Origin: Dichetophora obliterata
Lineage: Eukaryota > Arthropoda > Insecta > Diptera > Sciomyzidae
Length of the DNA: 64,000 bases
Reading direction: 5' to 3'
NCBI GenBank assembly: GCA_963920525.1
Contig: OY986440.1
Location: 20,918,187-20,982,186 of the forward strand
Below are positions 19,100 to 44,568 of the stretch, piece after piece (position 1 is the stretch's first letter; every line of letters starts with the position of its first letter). A program made the position numbers and the translations under genes. Under the pieces are notes generated by a model. It did not search any database. It saw only the letters and a program-made list of their open reading frames with translations, and was not told where the DNA came from.

Positions 19100-20400
19100 A
19101 GTTTTTCTGCAGAAGGCTGACAGATAGTATGAATGTTCAGAAGAAATATTGGGGTTAAAAAAAATAATAGGACCAATTTGTCATATTAGTGTTTAACTTG
19201 TAAGAGATACGAACATTTTTCGACATTTTTCACAATTTTTCATATTTCAAACTCCAGAAAGGCGTCAGATAGGGGTAAATATGTTCAGAAGAAACGTTGG
19301 TAGTAACAAAATAATAGGACAAGGTCATGCCATTGACCACATCAGTATTTAGTTCGGAGAATATATAAACTATTTTCGAGATTTTTGTTTATCGTTTGTT
19401 TTTGTTTGGAATCTCCAGAAGCTGGGCATAGTTATAAAGTATAGTTATAAGTACAGAAAAAATTTTGAGACGTGAATAATCTAGGGTTGAATTCAGAAGA
19501 GATATAAATTATTTTCTTAATTTCTTGTAAAGGATAGTAGATAGAGGATTATATAAAGTAAAAACAACTATACAAAGTAAAAACAATCACAACAATCGAC
19601 CCTTAGTATTAAAAGATATTAACAAAAATATATGCTGGCGTTACGTTACAAAAAACGGAAGTGATTTTTTATTTTTATTACAAAATTTGCAAAACTCTCT
19701 GAATTGGGCAAGACTTTTTGTATACAACTTTTTTTTAAAAAGGTTTAAAATAACATAAGACTATTTTCCAAGTGATTACATTAAAAAACCTTTTCTGGGT
19801 TTTTTTATTAGGCTTTTTGATCTGGCGTTACGTTACTAGCGTTACGTTACTTAAATTTCCAATGTAGTTCAATTGGATATTTAAGTAATTAGGTAGTTGA
19901 GCAATTAATTAATTTAGTAATTATAAACCCAATTTAATATATCGTCCTTTCCTTGCCTCAACAATTTTTTTCATTATTTTTAGTCAACGCCTTCGATTTT
20001 TACTGAAACAAGAAGCTTACGAAACATTTACGAAAAAGAAAAACTACATTTGTGAAGCAGTGCAGACGATTGATCATCATGGTTAATGAATTTATGTAGA
20101 AATTGCTTAAATTAATAAAATTAAAATGTTTCTCTTAGATAATATCATCAAATAATAGTTTTTCGGAAGTTTTAATTTTTTTGTCAGGGTAGACTTTTCT
20201 GTGGAAATGCCCATATGTTGATAGTTTAAAAATAATTGTAAGTTTATCCCTTCTAGGAGTCAATTCGGGAAAGATATGAATTATTTTCGACATTTTTCAT
20301 CATATTCGGTATGAAGACTCCCAGAGAAGTGATAGGAAGTAGATGTGTTGAAGAAATGTTGAGGGTGAACAAATAATAAGACCAGCTTATACATTTAACC
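19100..20400. repeat. diverged tandem repeats
   Basis: Phrases such as GTTCAGAAGAAA, AATAATAGGACCA and ATTATTTTCGACATTTTT recur at 19134, 19285 (spacing about 151 bp) and again near 20255-20370. GCGTTACGTTAC occurs three times (about 19632-19850). No gene seen. Confidence 0.45.
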
Positions 20401-20487
20401 CTGAGAGGGTCACTACATTACATTTATATACCACGTTTGCTACTTCAGTTATCATAAACGCGTCTTTCCATTAATAACTTTTGATTA

Positions 20488-21154
20488 TCTAATATATAAA
20501 AATCTCGTATCACGGTGTTTGAGGCAGAACTCCTCCGAAATGGCTCGACTGATTTTCATGAAATTTTGTATGTATATTTGGTAGGTATGAGAATAGGTCG
20601 TAAAGTATATTTCACCCTCGTACAGTGGTTGTGACACCTCCCATACAGCTCAATTTTGCGATATCGAATAGCTTTGGAGTTATAAGCCCCACAGCCTCGG
20701 AATTCGGTATTCGACCACAATTAACACAGTCCGTTTCACTGAAAACATTTTATGGGCGTTAAACAAAGGGGAGTGGCACCTCCCATACAACCCAAATTTG
20801 CGATATCGAATAGCTTTAGAGTTATAGGCCGCACAGCCTCGGAATTCGGTATTCGACTTCAATTTGCACGTGGCGTTTCACTGATAACATTTTATGGGAG
20901 TTGGACAAAGGGGCGTGGCACCTCCCATGCAACCCAAATTTGCGATATTGAATAGCTTTTGAGTTATAGGCCGCACAGCCTCGTAATTCAGTATTCGAAC
21001 TCAATTTACACATGCATTATTACTGATAACTTTGTACAGCGTTGGACAAGGGGGTGTGTCGCCTCCCATACAACCTAAATTTGAGAAATTCAACAGCTTT
21101 TGAGTTATAGGTCGCACAGCTATGGAATTCAGCAACGTGCCTGGCCTAAGCTAG
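20488..21154 (+). mobile_element. Helentron/DINE-1-like non-autonomous element
   Basis: Starts 5'-TC with A before it and ends CTAG with T after it, the Helitron signature. The 5' block (AAAAATCTCGTATCACGGTG, then CTCCTCCGAAATGGCTCGAC) resembles the conserved head of DINE-1/Helentron-type elements. The interior is a tandem array of about 142-bp units. No protein is encoded. Confidence 0.7.
20635..21150 (+). repeat. 142-bp central tandem repeats, about 3.6 copies
   Basis: Units begin at 20635, 20777, 20919 and 21060, spaced 142, 142 and 141 bp. Each starts CACCTCCCATACA and contains TTGCGATATCGAATAGCTTT and CGGAATTCGGTATTCGAC. The last unit is partial and diverged. Related units form a second array at 28461-28870. 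The short open frames over these bases are read-throughs of the repeat. Confidence 0.85.
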
Positions 21155-21844
21155 TAATAATAAAAATAAAAAAAATAAGATGAATATCGCATGCAACAAA
21201 ATAATAAAATTATCAATCAAATTATCAATCAAATTATCAAACATATGAAAATACAAAGAAGTTTCGATTATTGAGAGTGTCCAGTTTGAACACCTCTTTT
21301 TTGGCTAATCTGTTTTCAGATTCAAATCATTCTAAGTATTTTGTCGATTGTATGATTAATGCAGGCTTTCAAATTTGTTAGTGAGTCAACAAATTACAAA
21401 ATAAAAAAAAAAATCTGTATGTCATGGGCGTACATATAAATATTGGAATTGTTAATACGTTAATTGTTAATTATGTTTATACGAATATGTTAATATAAGT
21501 CATAAATAACAGTGGACGAAAACAAATCCCTGAGGAGCTCCACTTAAAGCTGATTGGCTGAAGAAACAAATTGCCTTCGATTAGTTAAAAAGTAATTAAT
21601 TAAAAAAGAAGAGGAGAGAAAAAAAAATTAAATAAACGATTAAATTATTTTTAATATATTTTTACCCATTTTATTCAGGATTCCTGTTTCTAGGAAGGAC
21701 TGCACTCTTTTCGTGCATTTATCAATGATAATCACTAGTTGTTTTAAAATGTTTACTTGCTTCAGCTAAAGATGCAATACTAACCCTAAACACAAATTAA
21801 TTGTAGACCGTCTCTTGTTGCGATTGGACATTGCTGGGTTAACA

Positions 21845-22009
21845 GTTGGCTGCAAACAGAGTGAACGCCGAAGCGTACAGGTAGGTGCAGGCCAACTGTG
21901 TGAACAAGCGAGACAAAAGACAGCTTGGCTTTATTTCTCTCTCCTTCGCAGGTTACTGCCTACGCCTGTCTGCCTGCCTGTATGGATCGGCGTTCACTCT
22001 GTCCGCAAC
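21845..22009. repeat. short foldback element
   Basis: Inverted arms of about 35 bp (left with ACAGAGTGAACGCCG, right with CGGCGTTCACTCTGT) flank an insert of about 95 bp. The C/T-rich centre reads as short open frames with no protein features. Likely a MITE upstream of Arl4. Confidence 0.65.
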
Positions 22010-22149
22010 CTTAGAGTTTGGCGTTTATTTGACACCGATGTTAATGTTTACTTTATTTTTAAACTGATTATGATGCACATTGTGTTGACCGTAGCGTACT
22101 GAATGTTGAACTTTTTTTTTAATTAAAATTATAATTTCTGTCGGTCCTC

Positions 22150-22370
22150 GTTTCCGGTACATTTGAGAAAGTTTTTCAATTGATTTCTAAGACCGACACC
22201 TCTTTGCAGACAAGGGCAAATTTTAGAGATTTAAAACTGCGATGTAAAGCTTTTTGAGAACCGAAGCCGGTTGGGTTTGGCATAGGCTTGATAATACGTG
22301 TACACAATATTATAAAAATTCGCACACAATTCGAAAACAATTGATCATAAGAAGCATGGCAAAAGTTCTT
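22150..22370 (+). repeat. second copy of candidate SINE body
   Basis: Shares ATTTGAGAAAGTTTTTCAAT, GACCGACACCTCTTTG and ACAATTGATCATAAGAA with 18706-18950. The tRNA-like head is absent. Confidence 0.5.
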
Positions 22371-22683
22371 TCAAGGACTAAAATGGGCAATTTTTTTATT
22401 TTTCTAAATGACGCGTCTTTTTATTTATAGATTTATGAAAACTAGAATATAATGGCCTTTATATAACTGCCACACCAAACTGCCAGCTTAACAATTTAAT
22501 TAAATCGTATTCATATCTATGAGTTTTATTATTGCTGTAGTTTTTGCACCACACACCGATGATGAAGTCACTCTACCTTTATTCCGTGGGACAAGGAAAA
22601 TTGTCTTAACTTTTAGCCCAATCACTGACATTCTTCCAATTGTCGAGTGTTGCAAATCCTAACCATTACCGTTTTATATTACT

Positions 22684-35874
<13,191 letters not shown>

Positions 35875-36306
35875 TAAACAGATAGTGTTATACTTAAATC
35901 AAGATATCAGCCGTCACTTACCTTAAAAATTAAAAAAACTAGTAATGGTATTTTTTAAAATGTGTGCATAACATTGCGAAAACAATTAATAGACGATAAT
36001 GAACAAGAAACATACACTAAAGCCTTATAAGAAAATTGTGTCACCCAATACCAAATTTTAACATTCTAAATTAATTAAAAGTAATTGTACTATAAAATTA
36101 ACATCACTTAGTATGAGGTAATTATCTTTGAATAGAAAAAAGAAGAAAAAAAAAACTCAAACGGACTGATAGTTAGTCTTCTAAAGTGCACAAAAATTAA
36201 ACGTTAAAATTGTCTTATGTGCATTAAAATTATAAAAGATTTATATATATATATAGCGAGTCTTCAGAAAAGGGCAATTAGTTGGTGACTTAGTTCAGAC
36301 AATAAA
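35875..36306 (+). other. Arl4 3' UTR
   Basis: Follows the TAA stop. The first AATAAA followed by an AC-rich tract is at 36301-36306. Transcript end not otherwise supported. Confidence 0.45.
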
Positions 36307-37160
36307 ACAAATGTTTGCCATAAATGCAATTTTCAAGTTATTCAGTTTTCGTTTTCCTATAATTTAATCAACTGTAACTTTTAGCTCTGTCTAATCGTTT
36401 ACTTGCTTAAACTTGAAACAGTTATTGAATTTTATTTTATTTGAAAGGACTTGCAAGCAAATTTTTAATTCCATTTAAGCCTAATGATTAGTCTTAAACA
36501 AGTTATTCCTTATGTTCCCATTTCCTTTGAATTTACTTAGCTTCTTAAAAATGTTAATTTTTGTTAATCCTTGGAAATTAATTTATATTTATGCTTGCAA
36601 AGATTTTTAGCATTTATTATTAACTATTTGTTCATCCCTTTTGTGTTTACAAATTTGAATATTTTTTCAATATATTAATAAGAAACGGCAAACTTCTGCG
36701 CATTAAAGTCATCAAGAAAGCTTTATAGTAATCAGCTAAGCCAAAATTTTTTAAAAAAAATACTATATATGTTTAAGTGTTCACATGTAATACTGTAGGG
36801 ACACCGTGTTGTTCATGTAAAACAATGCTGAATGAACACATGTACTGCTTTAAATTATGAATATAAAAACGTAAATATTATTGTATAGCAATATGTTGCT
36901 TGATATGCAAGCATCAGATATATAAAAATACAATTGTCCATTAATTTGTATACAGTTAGAGCCACAAAACTGTGCTGGACAACACATTTTTATTGTAAAA
37001 ACTAAAAAAGATAAAACCATTCAACAAGTAACTTATAATATTAAACACTTTTCCGTATGTGTTATTGTTCATTTGTAAATAAAAAGAAACTTAACTTATT
37101 TATTTATAAAACAAAATTATGGTTAGAAAACTTTAAAAACGCACATTATTTTTAAAAATA
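36307..37160. other. intergenic between Arl4 and a Tc1 element
   Basis: AT-rich, no gene seen. A Tc1-like terminus-like stretch (ACAGTTAGAGCCACAAAACT) near 36954 could belong to another decayed element. Confidence 0.4.
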
Positions 37161-38342
37161 GAGTCACAAAGTCATCGGACAAAAGGTTTTAAATAACAAA
37201 AAACATTACTTTATTGAAAAAGTTAGTATCTTGTAGGTGATTACATCTTTTAATCGGGCTCGCATGGATTCAGCGCAGTTTTTTGGTAGTAGTTGGCTCA
37301 ATTTGGAGTCCCTCTCTCTGTGAAGGTTTTATTTTTTTTTTAAACTTAGCTTTCTACTGAATTCTCTAATTTATTCAAGATATGCTCAAAAGGATACCGG
37401 TGCGATCCGGTGAGATCCGGTGATTGTGGGTGGTACAAATGTATTAAGGGCTTATAGAGTAGCTATAACTTGACAATTTGAGCTTTATGATTCGGGTCAT
37501 TGTCTTGATAAAATTTAAAACTATTTTATTTTTTAAATTTGGCAGCACTTAGACTAAGATTATTGTTAAAATACATTCAGGTAAATATATGTCCATCATT
37601 TCTTCCTTAAAAAGAAACTGCTACGCTCGCCTTTCACCCCTACGGCATTACCGAACCTCCTCCGTGTTTCACAATCGAACCAATTTTTTCCGTTTGTCAT
37701 TTTCTTTGTTGGTCTTTCGCCACACCATGGCCCGGCCATCCGATCTAAGCATGCATTGTGTTTCGTCCATAAATATCAAGTCATCCCAGTGGTTGTCCAC
37801 ATGCTGGATCATTTCCTTGGAGTACTTAAGGCATATTTTACGATTCCCTTCATTTACAAAAAAATTTCGTTGAACGATTCTTCTGTGAAACCCAGCTTCT
37901 CGAATAGTTCTATGTATTGTTTCAGAAAGAACTGAGACTGAAGTATTTTCTTCGTGCTTTGAAAAGCTGATCTAAATTTTATTTTTCTCGTGTTTTTTTT
38001 AAATTCTCTCAAAATAGCCTGCTTGTCTCTTGGTGTCAAAAAGGAGGATGCTCAGCTCTACACTTCCAATTTAGTGTTCTACGTTGAACCTTTTAATGAC
38101 ATCGTGCACTGTTGATCGACTGTTTCGGACAATTTTATTCCTTTTGGGACTGTCAAACCACTTTAAAAACTTTTTATTATTTAAACCCTAATTTTCATTC
38201 AAAACTAAGTTTCTTTGCGCAATGTACTTATTTTGAAAACTCGTTCAAACAAACAAAAATTAATGACTGTGTTCCAACAAGAACAAAAAAGAGCTAAAAA
38301 TGCATTCTGCACCTACGCCAATTGTCTGATGACTTGTGTAAA
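37161..38342 (-). mobile_element. decayed Tc1-like transposon
   Basis: Imperfect terminal inverted repeats: TCACAAAGTCATCGGACAA on the left, and ACACAAGTCATCAGACAAT reversed on the right. TA precedes the left end. A degenerate transposase lies between on the minus strand. Confidence 0.75.
37570..38190 (-). pseudogene. Tc1-like transposase remnant
   Basis: Read across several frames, the minus strand gives an N-terminal helix-turn-helix piece (RSTVHDVIKRFN), then ETIHRTIREAGFHRR, FVNEGNRKICLKYSKEM, the first catalytic Asp block (FMDETQCMLRSDGR) and VWRKTNKEN. Multiple frameshifts and stops are present and the downstream catalytic residues are not recognisable. Confidence 0.7.
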
Positions 38343-38653
38343 CCAATAAACTGGGGTCTTAGTGATTTTATGGGTAGTCTTCTTGTTTAAGCCGCCATAT
38401 TGTGGCAGCCATTTTGAATGGAAAGTGTGGACACATAGAATTTAAAAAAAGCACTTCCACAAAAATTCTAACCCTTTGAAAATTTATTTTACTCAAAAAT
38501 TTAAATGGGCTGAGGTAGGAGGGTTCGATTAATAGAGAATGACCCATAATATATTAGTTTAAAACTAACCATTTAAGACCGTTAGACCGAAATGTTATAT
38601 AAAAAATTGTTAAACTGCTTGGCAAATCAGTTAGTGATAATCTAAGAGAGCGC

Positions 38654-38759
38654 AGTTAACAGTTAAATTATCATTTAATTAATTGCTGGTATCTTCGATA
38701 AGCGTTAGTTAACAGTTAAATTATCATTTAATTAATTGCTGGTATCTTCGATAAGCGTT
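38654..38759. repeat. perfect 53-bp tandem duplication
   Basis: Two identical 53-bp units (38654-38706 and 38707-38759) starting AGTTAACAGTTAAATTATC and ending GATAAGCGTT. Confidence 0.9.
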
Positions 38760-40371
38760 ATGTTGACAAAATCGAGTAGAGTCGTAAGCAGCAAGAAAAA
38801 TATAAAACTAATAAGACATATATATATGTATTCGAACTAGTTATTTAGTTATTAGTTATAATACTAAAAGCGATCACAGATTGCTGCATAAACCAAAGAT
38901 CACTTGTTATTGTTTCTTTTTATTTTATTAAACTATGACTTTATATTTAAAGAATTTTAAACTTTTTGTATTATTAGATAATTCTTAACATGTATGTGAA
39001 CAAATTAAAAGATGCAACTGCGAAAAAGAATAAATTATATTTATATATATATTAAGTTATTTCTATTCAACGATATGACATATCATATGTATGTTCGTAA
39101 CTTTCTAAATGCCTTAACTGCGAATTTATGCTACCGCATCTTTGTGTTCTGTATATTTTTTATCTCTTTATTTAAAATCTATTTAAAAAAAACTTAATTT
39201 GTTATATTTTTAAAGCTGTGGAGATGCAATTTCCAACGAAATAAAATTTGGTGATATAAAAATGTAATCAATTGCAGTATATGTATGTAGGTTTGATAGA
39301 AATAGATTAATAGACAATTTTCAATTGGAAATGCCTGGTTTGCGGTATCGAAAAACAATGCATTTGTTTCGCTAACCTAATTTTTTTATTATAAAATGCA
39401 ATTTTGTATATTTTTACGGCTTAAAGATAAGTATGCAGCTCAACTTTATTAAAAAAGCTTGTAGTAATTTGATGCGGCCAGTGAATTTCTATATTCTAAA
39501 GATACTGGTATGTTTTTGATAATTATGTGAACCTTTGACAATATAATTTGTAGGCGATTCTATAATAGTTGAGGAGCAGTTGTTTTTAGTTTACGATACG
39601 ATTCTATTAATATAATTTTTAATTCTTATATATATAATCGTTATAGAGATTAAAAAGTACGAATTGACCATTTCAGCCCTTGGAAGGCCGAGCTTCTTTT
39701 GATGTTACTGAAGCTAAGTGTAGCCTACGTATGACTCTCATTCTCAAGAAGCTTAACGGGGGGGGGGGGAACTGTTTTTTTATTTTATTTCTTTTCTTAA
39801 TTTACATTTCGAGAGTATTGTATCAAAATTTCAAGTACAGCGGAAACTAACGAAGTTACAGCGTTTCAAGCCGCGTTTTTCTTTTCCAAATGCTGCAAAA
39901 AAAAAAATAGGAAAAAAGAAAAAACTCTAAGTCACTACCTAAGGAAACATATCACCTTTTAAACGCATTTAGATTTTTTTGTTTCAGGTGATCCGGTAAC
40001 GAGTTGTGGTGTTCACCGCATTACAACTTTTTTCGAAGAGCTTCCGGAAATTCGCTGTAACGGACTTATTTATCTATGTTTTTAATTGAAAATTTTTTCC
40101 AAAGATACTTCAGATTAGACACCTGCATGAATGCATTCGGTAGCAACTTTTCAAGTGACGTGAAGTTGCTTAAAAGCGTTATTTGAAAAATTTTTGAAGT
40201 TCGAGAGAGAAGAATAACATGCAAAATGTCACTCTCTATTCTATTACTGCAGATATGCCTTTTTCGCGTTTAAAACCTTACCTCGCCCTTAATAGGTTTG
40301 TCATTGTCTGCAGCGAGGTGACGGCCGACAGAAATATTAACTTTTCACTATTTTTGAATTTTAATTTTTAG
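38760..40371. other. intergenic, nothing recognised
   Basis: AT-rich. A run of ten or more G lies near 39760. No gene or classified element seen. Confidence 0.4.
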
Positions 40372-40625
40372 AAGTCCTGCCTACAATAGTATCTGTATAC
40401 TAGAAGTTGCAAATCCTCCGTCTTTCGATGGTAGAAAATTAAAGTACCATATTTTATGTTGGTTAGCGTCTTTTTGCCGAAAACTTTCAATGTCGCCTGT
40501 TAGTCACACCTTTTAACTTTTTCACTATTTTTACATTTTCTTTGTTAGAAGACCTGCCTACAATAGCATCTGCATACTCAGAACTTAACAATTCGTAGTC
40601 TGTCGGTGGTCGAAAATTAAAGTAT
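40372..40625. repeat. imperfect duplication, about 177-bp period
   Basis: GCCTACAATAGTATCTG and GCCTACAATAGCATCTG with following GAAAATTAAAGTA blocks recur at 40380 and 40557. Preceding TTTTTCACTATTTTT blocks recur too. Confidence 0.6.
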
Positions 40626-40909
40626 TTTTTTTTCTTAAGCTAAGAATTCGAAAGAAAGGTGTTTTCTTCAGGAGTATTGAAAATGAAAATCTCAATTTTT
40701 CGGCAATAAAAAGCTTATCCATTTAGAAAACATTGAAAATAATTTGCCAGTTGTGGCCTTAGGTAATAGGTTTCTAACACTATAGAAAGTAGGATAATAT
40801 CCAAATTAACTTGGTAAAATTGGCTGGCAAAGGATATAATTTTTGTGAAAAAATTACGCAATATCTTTCCAATCAAAGGTTATAGCTAAAAAGTGAATTT
40901 TTCATACCA

Positions 40910-41300
40910 TTGACTATCTATAGTACTAAAATTAATTTTGTGTTTGTTTGTTTGACCTTAATATAAATCTAAACGGCTTGACGTATTTCGTTTAAATTTG
41001 GTGTACATATTAAGTGCATCCTAGATAAAATTGTTACATACTTAGGTTTTGCCACGCCCCCTCCGACTTTTTTCGACTAACGACTATTTTATTATGATGA
41101 TACTTTTTACCGTCGAAGTCTTTTGTCAATTTAACTTTAAAATTTTTTTGTTATTTTGTCACCAAAATCACTGACATATCTTCAAAATTGTAGAAATTTT
41201 TAGTACAACTACTTTTCATAAAACATCGTTACCCAAGAATGAGAAAAAAAACCACATGAAAAACCAAGTTGTGACTTTCGATGCAAATAAGTGGCCGTTG
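40910..41300 (-). repeat. dispersed AT-rich repeat, inverse copy
   Basis: Inverse match to 14780-15235: GCCACGCCCCCTCCGACTTTTT, AGTACAACTACTTTTCATA and CTTTCGATGCAAA. The element's 3' end (AAACAAACAAACACAAAATT) is at the left. Confidence 0.7.
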
Positions 41301-41559
41301 CAAGTGTGCGTTGACAAATATCAAATAGCCTATACCCAGTGGGCAAAAGCAGGTCTTTGAAGCGCTTCTAGCAGGCTATCATATGGATTTCTTAGCCCTT
41401 CCGTGCTCGTTTCCAAGCCCATAAGCTTTTTTATATGAAACGAGAAAATTTTCTAGGCCTTCCGCTCTCGCGACTCTAAAGAAGCCTGCTAGAAGCCCTT
41501 CTTTAGAATGTACATTAGAAAGAAAAACAATATAAATATTAACTTGAAATAAAAAAACT

Positions 41560-41640
41560 CGACAAATTCCAGATTTGAACCAGCGTCCTCTCAGCTGGCG
41601 GCCTGGCATCTTACCCACTAGTCCACCTCAGTTGTTAATA
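41560..41640 (-). repeat. tRNA-like module, minus strand
   Basis: On the minus strand an A-box-like GGTGGACTAGTGGGTAAGAT is followed by a B-box-like GCTGGTTCAAATCTGG. The T-stem does not pair, so a tRNA-derived SINE head is likelier than a tRNA gene. Confidence 0.5.
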
Positions 41641-41673
41641 AACTTCAGCTTATTTTGCATCATTACAAATGAA

Positions 41674-41865
41674 AGTAAGTTTTCGGGAGCGCGGGTTCGC
41701 AACCCAGCTCGGCCCAAAAAAAAATTTTTTTTGGTTTTTTTTTTAAAACTACATTTTTTTACAAATTTTTCTGTCCATTTAAAAATTTTTTTCATATAAT
41801 GTGATATGCAATGTGTTAGATTTCGGAGACCTGGGTTCGCGTCCCACCTCGGCCAAAAAATAAAT
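41674..41865 (+). repeat. two tRNA 3'-half-like modules in tandem
   Basis: GCGGGTTCGCAACCCAGCTC followed by GGCC and an A-run (about 41690), and CTGGGTTCGCGTCCCACCTC followed by GGCC and an A-run (about 41835). Each resembles a T-arm plus acceptor strand joined to a poly-A-like tail, about 140 bp apart. Confidence 0.5.
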
Positions 41866-42434
41866 AATTTTTTTTTGTTTTTTCCTTAAGATTTGACTTT
41901 TTTTAATTGATCTGATCATATATAATTTCTTAAAAATTTTTGTAAAATTTTTTTATATAAAATAACAGGAAAAGACTCCAAACCTTCAAAAGGTAGGCCT
42001 TACAGAAGCACTCATCAATGCAGCGATCATGGAAGGTATATTGACGCCAATAAGAGCACTACTAGCATGCATTCTTTTGCGTATCGCTAGCTAAAATGCC
42101 CACTGGGTAATCGTTTTGTACCTATTGTCTAAATCGGTTCTCGTGGTGATTCTCGCGTTAAAGTGGAACAATCAAACAACATCACAAGCGCTTCATGTAA
42201 TATATCATATACCAGATTGAAAACAACAAAATAATGTAAAATGATAGAAAATAAAATATAAGAAATATAAAAATGGTAAGGTGTAACAAAAAGTATATAT
42301 TTTCAATATTTTTGTCTAACCCCTCTCCCCCCCTCCTTCTATTAATCCAGTCTCAAAAGGTTTTTTTAGAGCCGCGAGAGCGGAAGTTTTGAAAAAGTTT
42401 CCTATTCCATATAATAAAGTATACGTGCTGGCAC

Positions 42435-44006
42435 TAGGGATGTGCAACTGCTAGCAAAAATCGACTTCGACTTTTTCAACCGTTTTCAACTTTTTTGGCC
42501 TTTTTTTTTAAATATTTTTGTACCGCTTTTGTAGGGCAGCTAAGAAGCAAATGATTCAATATGAAAAATGTGTTCTATTGTTAAAAAATAAACAAAAACA
42601 TGGTACTTCACTAAATAAATAAAATAAAAAAAAAAAAAATCAAAATATTCCAATTTTAGTCTTTATATAGATAATCAGACTTCTTATGAATAATTTTTCC
42701 CGGGTAATCGGAAAAGGGAGAGTTCATTTTCAAGATAAAATTTAAGAACCGTCAATACTTATGAAAGTAAAAAACAAATGTGATCTACTATCTTAAAAAT
42801 GAAATCTACCTTTTCCGATTCCCCGGGAAAAATTATTCATAATTGGGCTAAAAAAAATTTTACAAGAGAGCATTTTTCTTGTTTTGTTTTTTTTTATGCA
42901 TAAGCGGTACACATAAATTTTATTTTTGTGTTAGATATGACTTTGGAATAGTAGAGATGTAAAATTTTTGGAGTTGACGACTTTGTTGTCGTACTATCGT
43001 TTGCTATTTAATAATTAATTTCGAAAAAGTGGCACTTACGTTTATTCGGTGGTTAGGGCTCGATATATTTGTGCACAAGTGAATGCACAGTTAAAGGAAC
43101 CACATGTCTTCACCAAGTGAACGTAGAAAAACCAAATGGTAAAATGTTCTGGCGAAAGCCTGTTTCGCAATTGGTTCGCTTTAAAACCAGCATGAGAAAA
43201 TAACCTTTCGGATGGCACCACAGTTGCAACAACTGATAAATATTTTTTTGCAACGGCCCAAACAAAAGGTAATTCAGTTTTCATGCATTTCCAGACAACA
43301 AGCGGATTTTTATTAAGTTTTCCAACAACAGCTGGGCGAGCCAGATAAAGGCGCAGCTGAGTGGGCATCCCTTCAATTTCATCAGTGGCAAACACTCGTT
43401 TTAAATTCTTGCCAATCTGACTTAAAGTAGAACATTCCTCTCTTTTCTATAATAAAAAATTAATCGATTTGAGCGTAGTTTGAATATTGTGATTATAAAT
43501 TTGTTTAAAAAGCCTTATTCTGGCAAAATAAAAATTGTTACCCAGTATTCTTGATATTTTTGTGTTTGTTGTAATGGTTTTTTTTTTTCAAAACAAAATT
43601 TGAAGCTCAATAAAAATAACTTTTGATACAAATTGTCACCTGCTATTCAAATAGTGACAATTTCATTAAAATATTTTGTTACGCGTGGAACGTAATCAGA
43701 TGATACTTAATTGCTTTGTCACGCTTGCACTTAGTCTTATTTTTAAATTTTGACGACCACTTTTTTACATATATCGAATCAAGAGTTGCCAACGCAGCCT
43801 TATTTGTTGTTAAACAGCTATTTCGTTTATTAGTTTAGAGAAGACAGTTCTCAAATTAGCGTTAAGGTTTCTGTTTCGCATAAAATGAAAAAGTCGAAAG
43901 GAAAAGTGGACTTTTTTCAATATCAGAAAGTCGATTACCAAAAGTCGAAAATTATCAAGCAAAAGTCGACTTTCGACTTATTTCGACTTCGACTTGCACA
44001 TCCCTA
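42435..44006 (-). mobile_element. hAT transposon, deleted copy
   Basis: Termini TAGGGATGTGCAA are perfect inverted repeats, and the 8-bp direct repeat GCTGGCAC flanks both ends (42427-42434, 44007-44014). Subterminal CGACTTCGAC motifs are repeated. The only coding remnant is the C-terminal transposase piece. Confidence 0.9.
43042..43447 (-). pseudogene. hAT transposase C-terminal dimerisation domain
   Basis: The open frame shows the hATC signature: NPLVVWKCMKTELP, LSVVATVVPSERLFSHAGF and NRLSPEH. It is entered after a splice-acceptor-like TTATAG at about 43448. The DNA-binding and catalytic domains are absent, so this is a deletion derivative. Confidence 0.85.
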
Positions 44007-44568
44007 GCTGGCACATGTGTGCGGAAGGGCTACGAAATCTGTATGCAGAGCTGCTTTTAGCGATGCTATACAGGAAAACCAAAAGTGCGTTCTTATTTCT
44101 ATTTAAATTTCTTAAACTCTAAAAATCTTTATTTTTTTATACGATTTTGTTAGGACAAAGCGTGTTTGTTGTTTCCAGGAAAACATTTTTGACTTTAATT
44201 TTATGGAATATTTAATTCTACTAGGATATTGAAATTCATGGTGCAACAAGTTTTTATCCAGATTTCGCCATGAAAAATTAATCGCATTCGCATTTCTTTC
44301 ACTTGATTTAATTTTTGTTTTAATGAAATATTTGAAAAGTAAAGCAAACACTTACAAATTACAAAATATTTATATTCTACAAATGTTTGCATGTCCAAAA
44401 ATATTTTAATGATGTTAAGCAATAATGTATGATATATAAATAAAATTGAAATATGTAAGTATATTTCGTTGAGCTTATTAGTTGCTTTGATAATTTTTTA
44501 TTGCTTAATAAACAAAAGTGACATTTTAGATTAAAATATGAAAAAAAACATTTTAGAGCAAGCAAAAG

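Noticed and set aside
20680..21013. Minus-strand open frames of 60-70 codons that look alike
   Set aside because: They are the 142-bp tandem repeat read in one frame, not a gene family.
39985..40085. Acceptor-like TTTGTTTCAG followed by about 30 open codons
   Set aside because: No recognisable protein and no partner exon; AT-rich sequence gives such sites often.
41560..41640. Possible functional tRNA gene
   Set aside because: A and B boxes are present but the T-stem does not pair and no clean acceptor stem forms.
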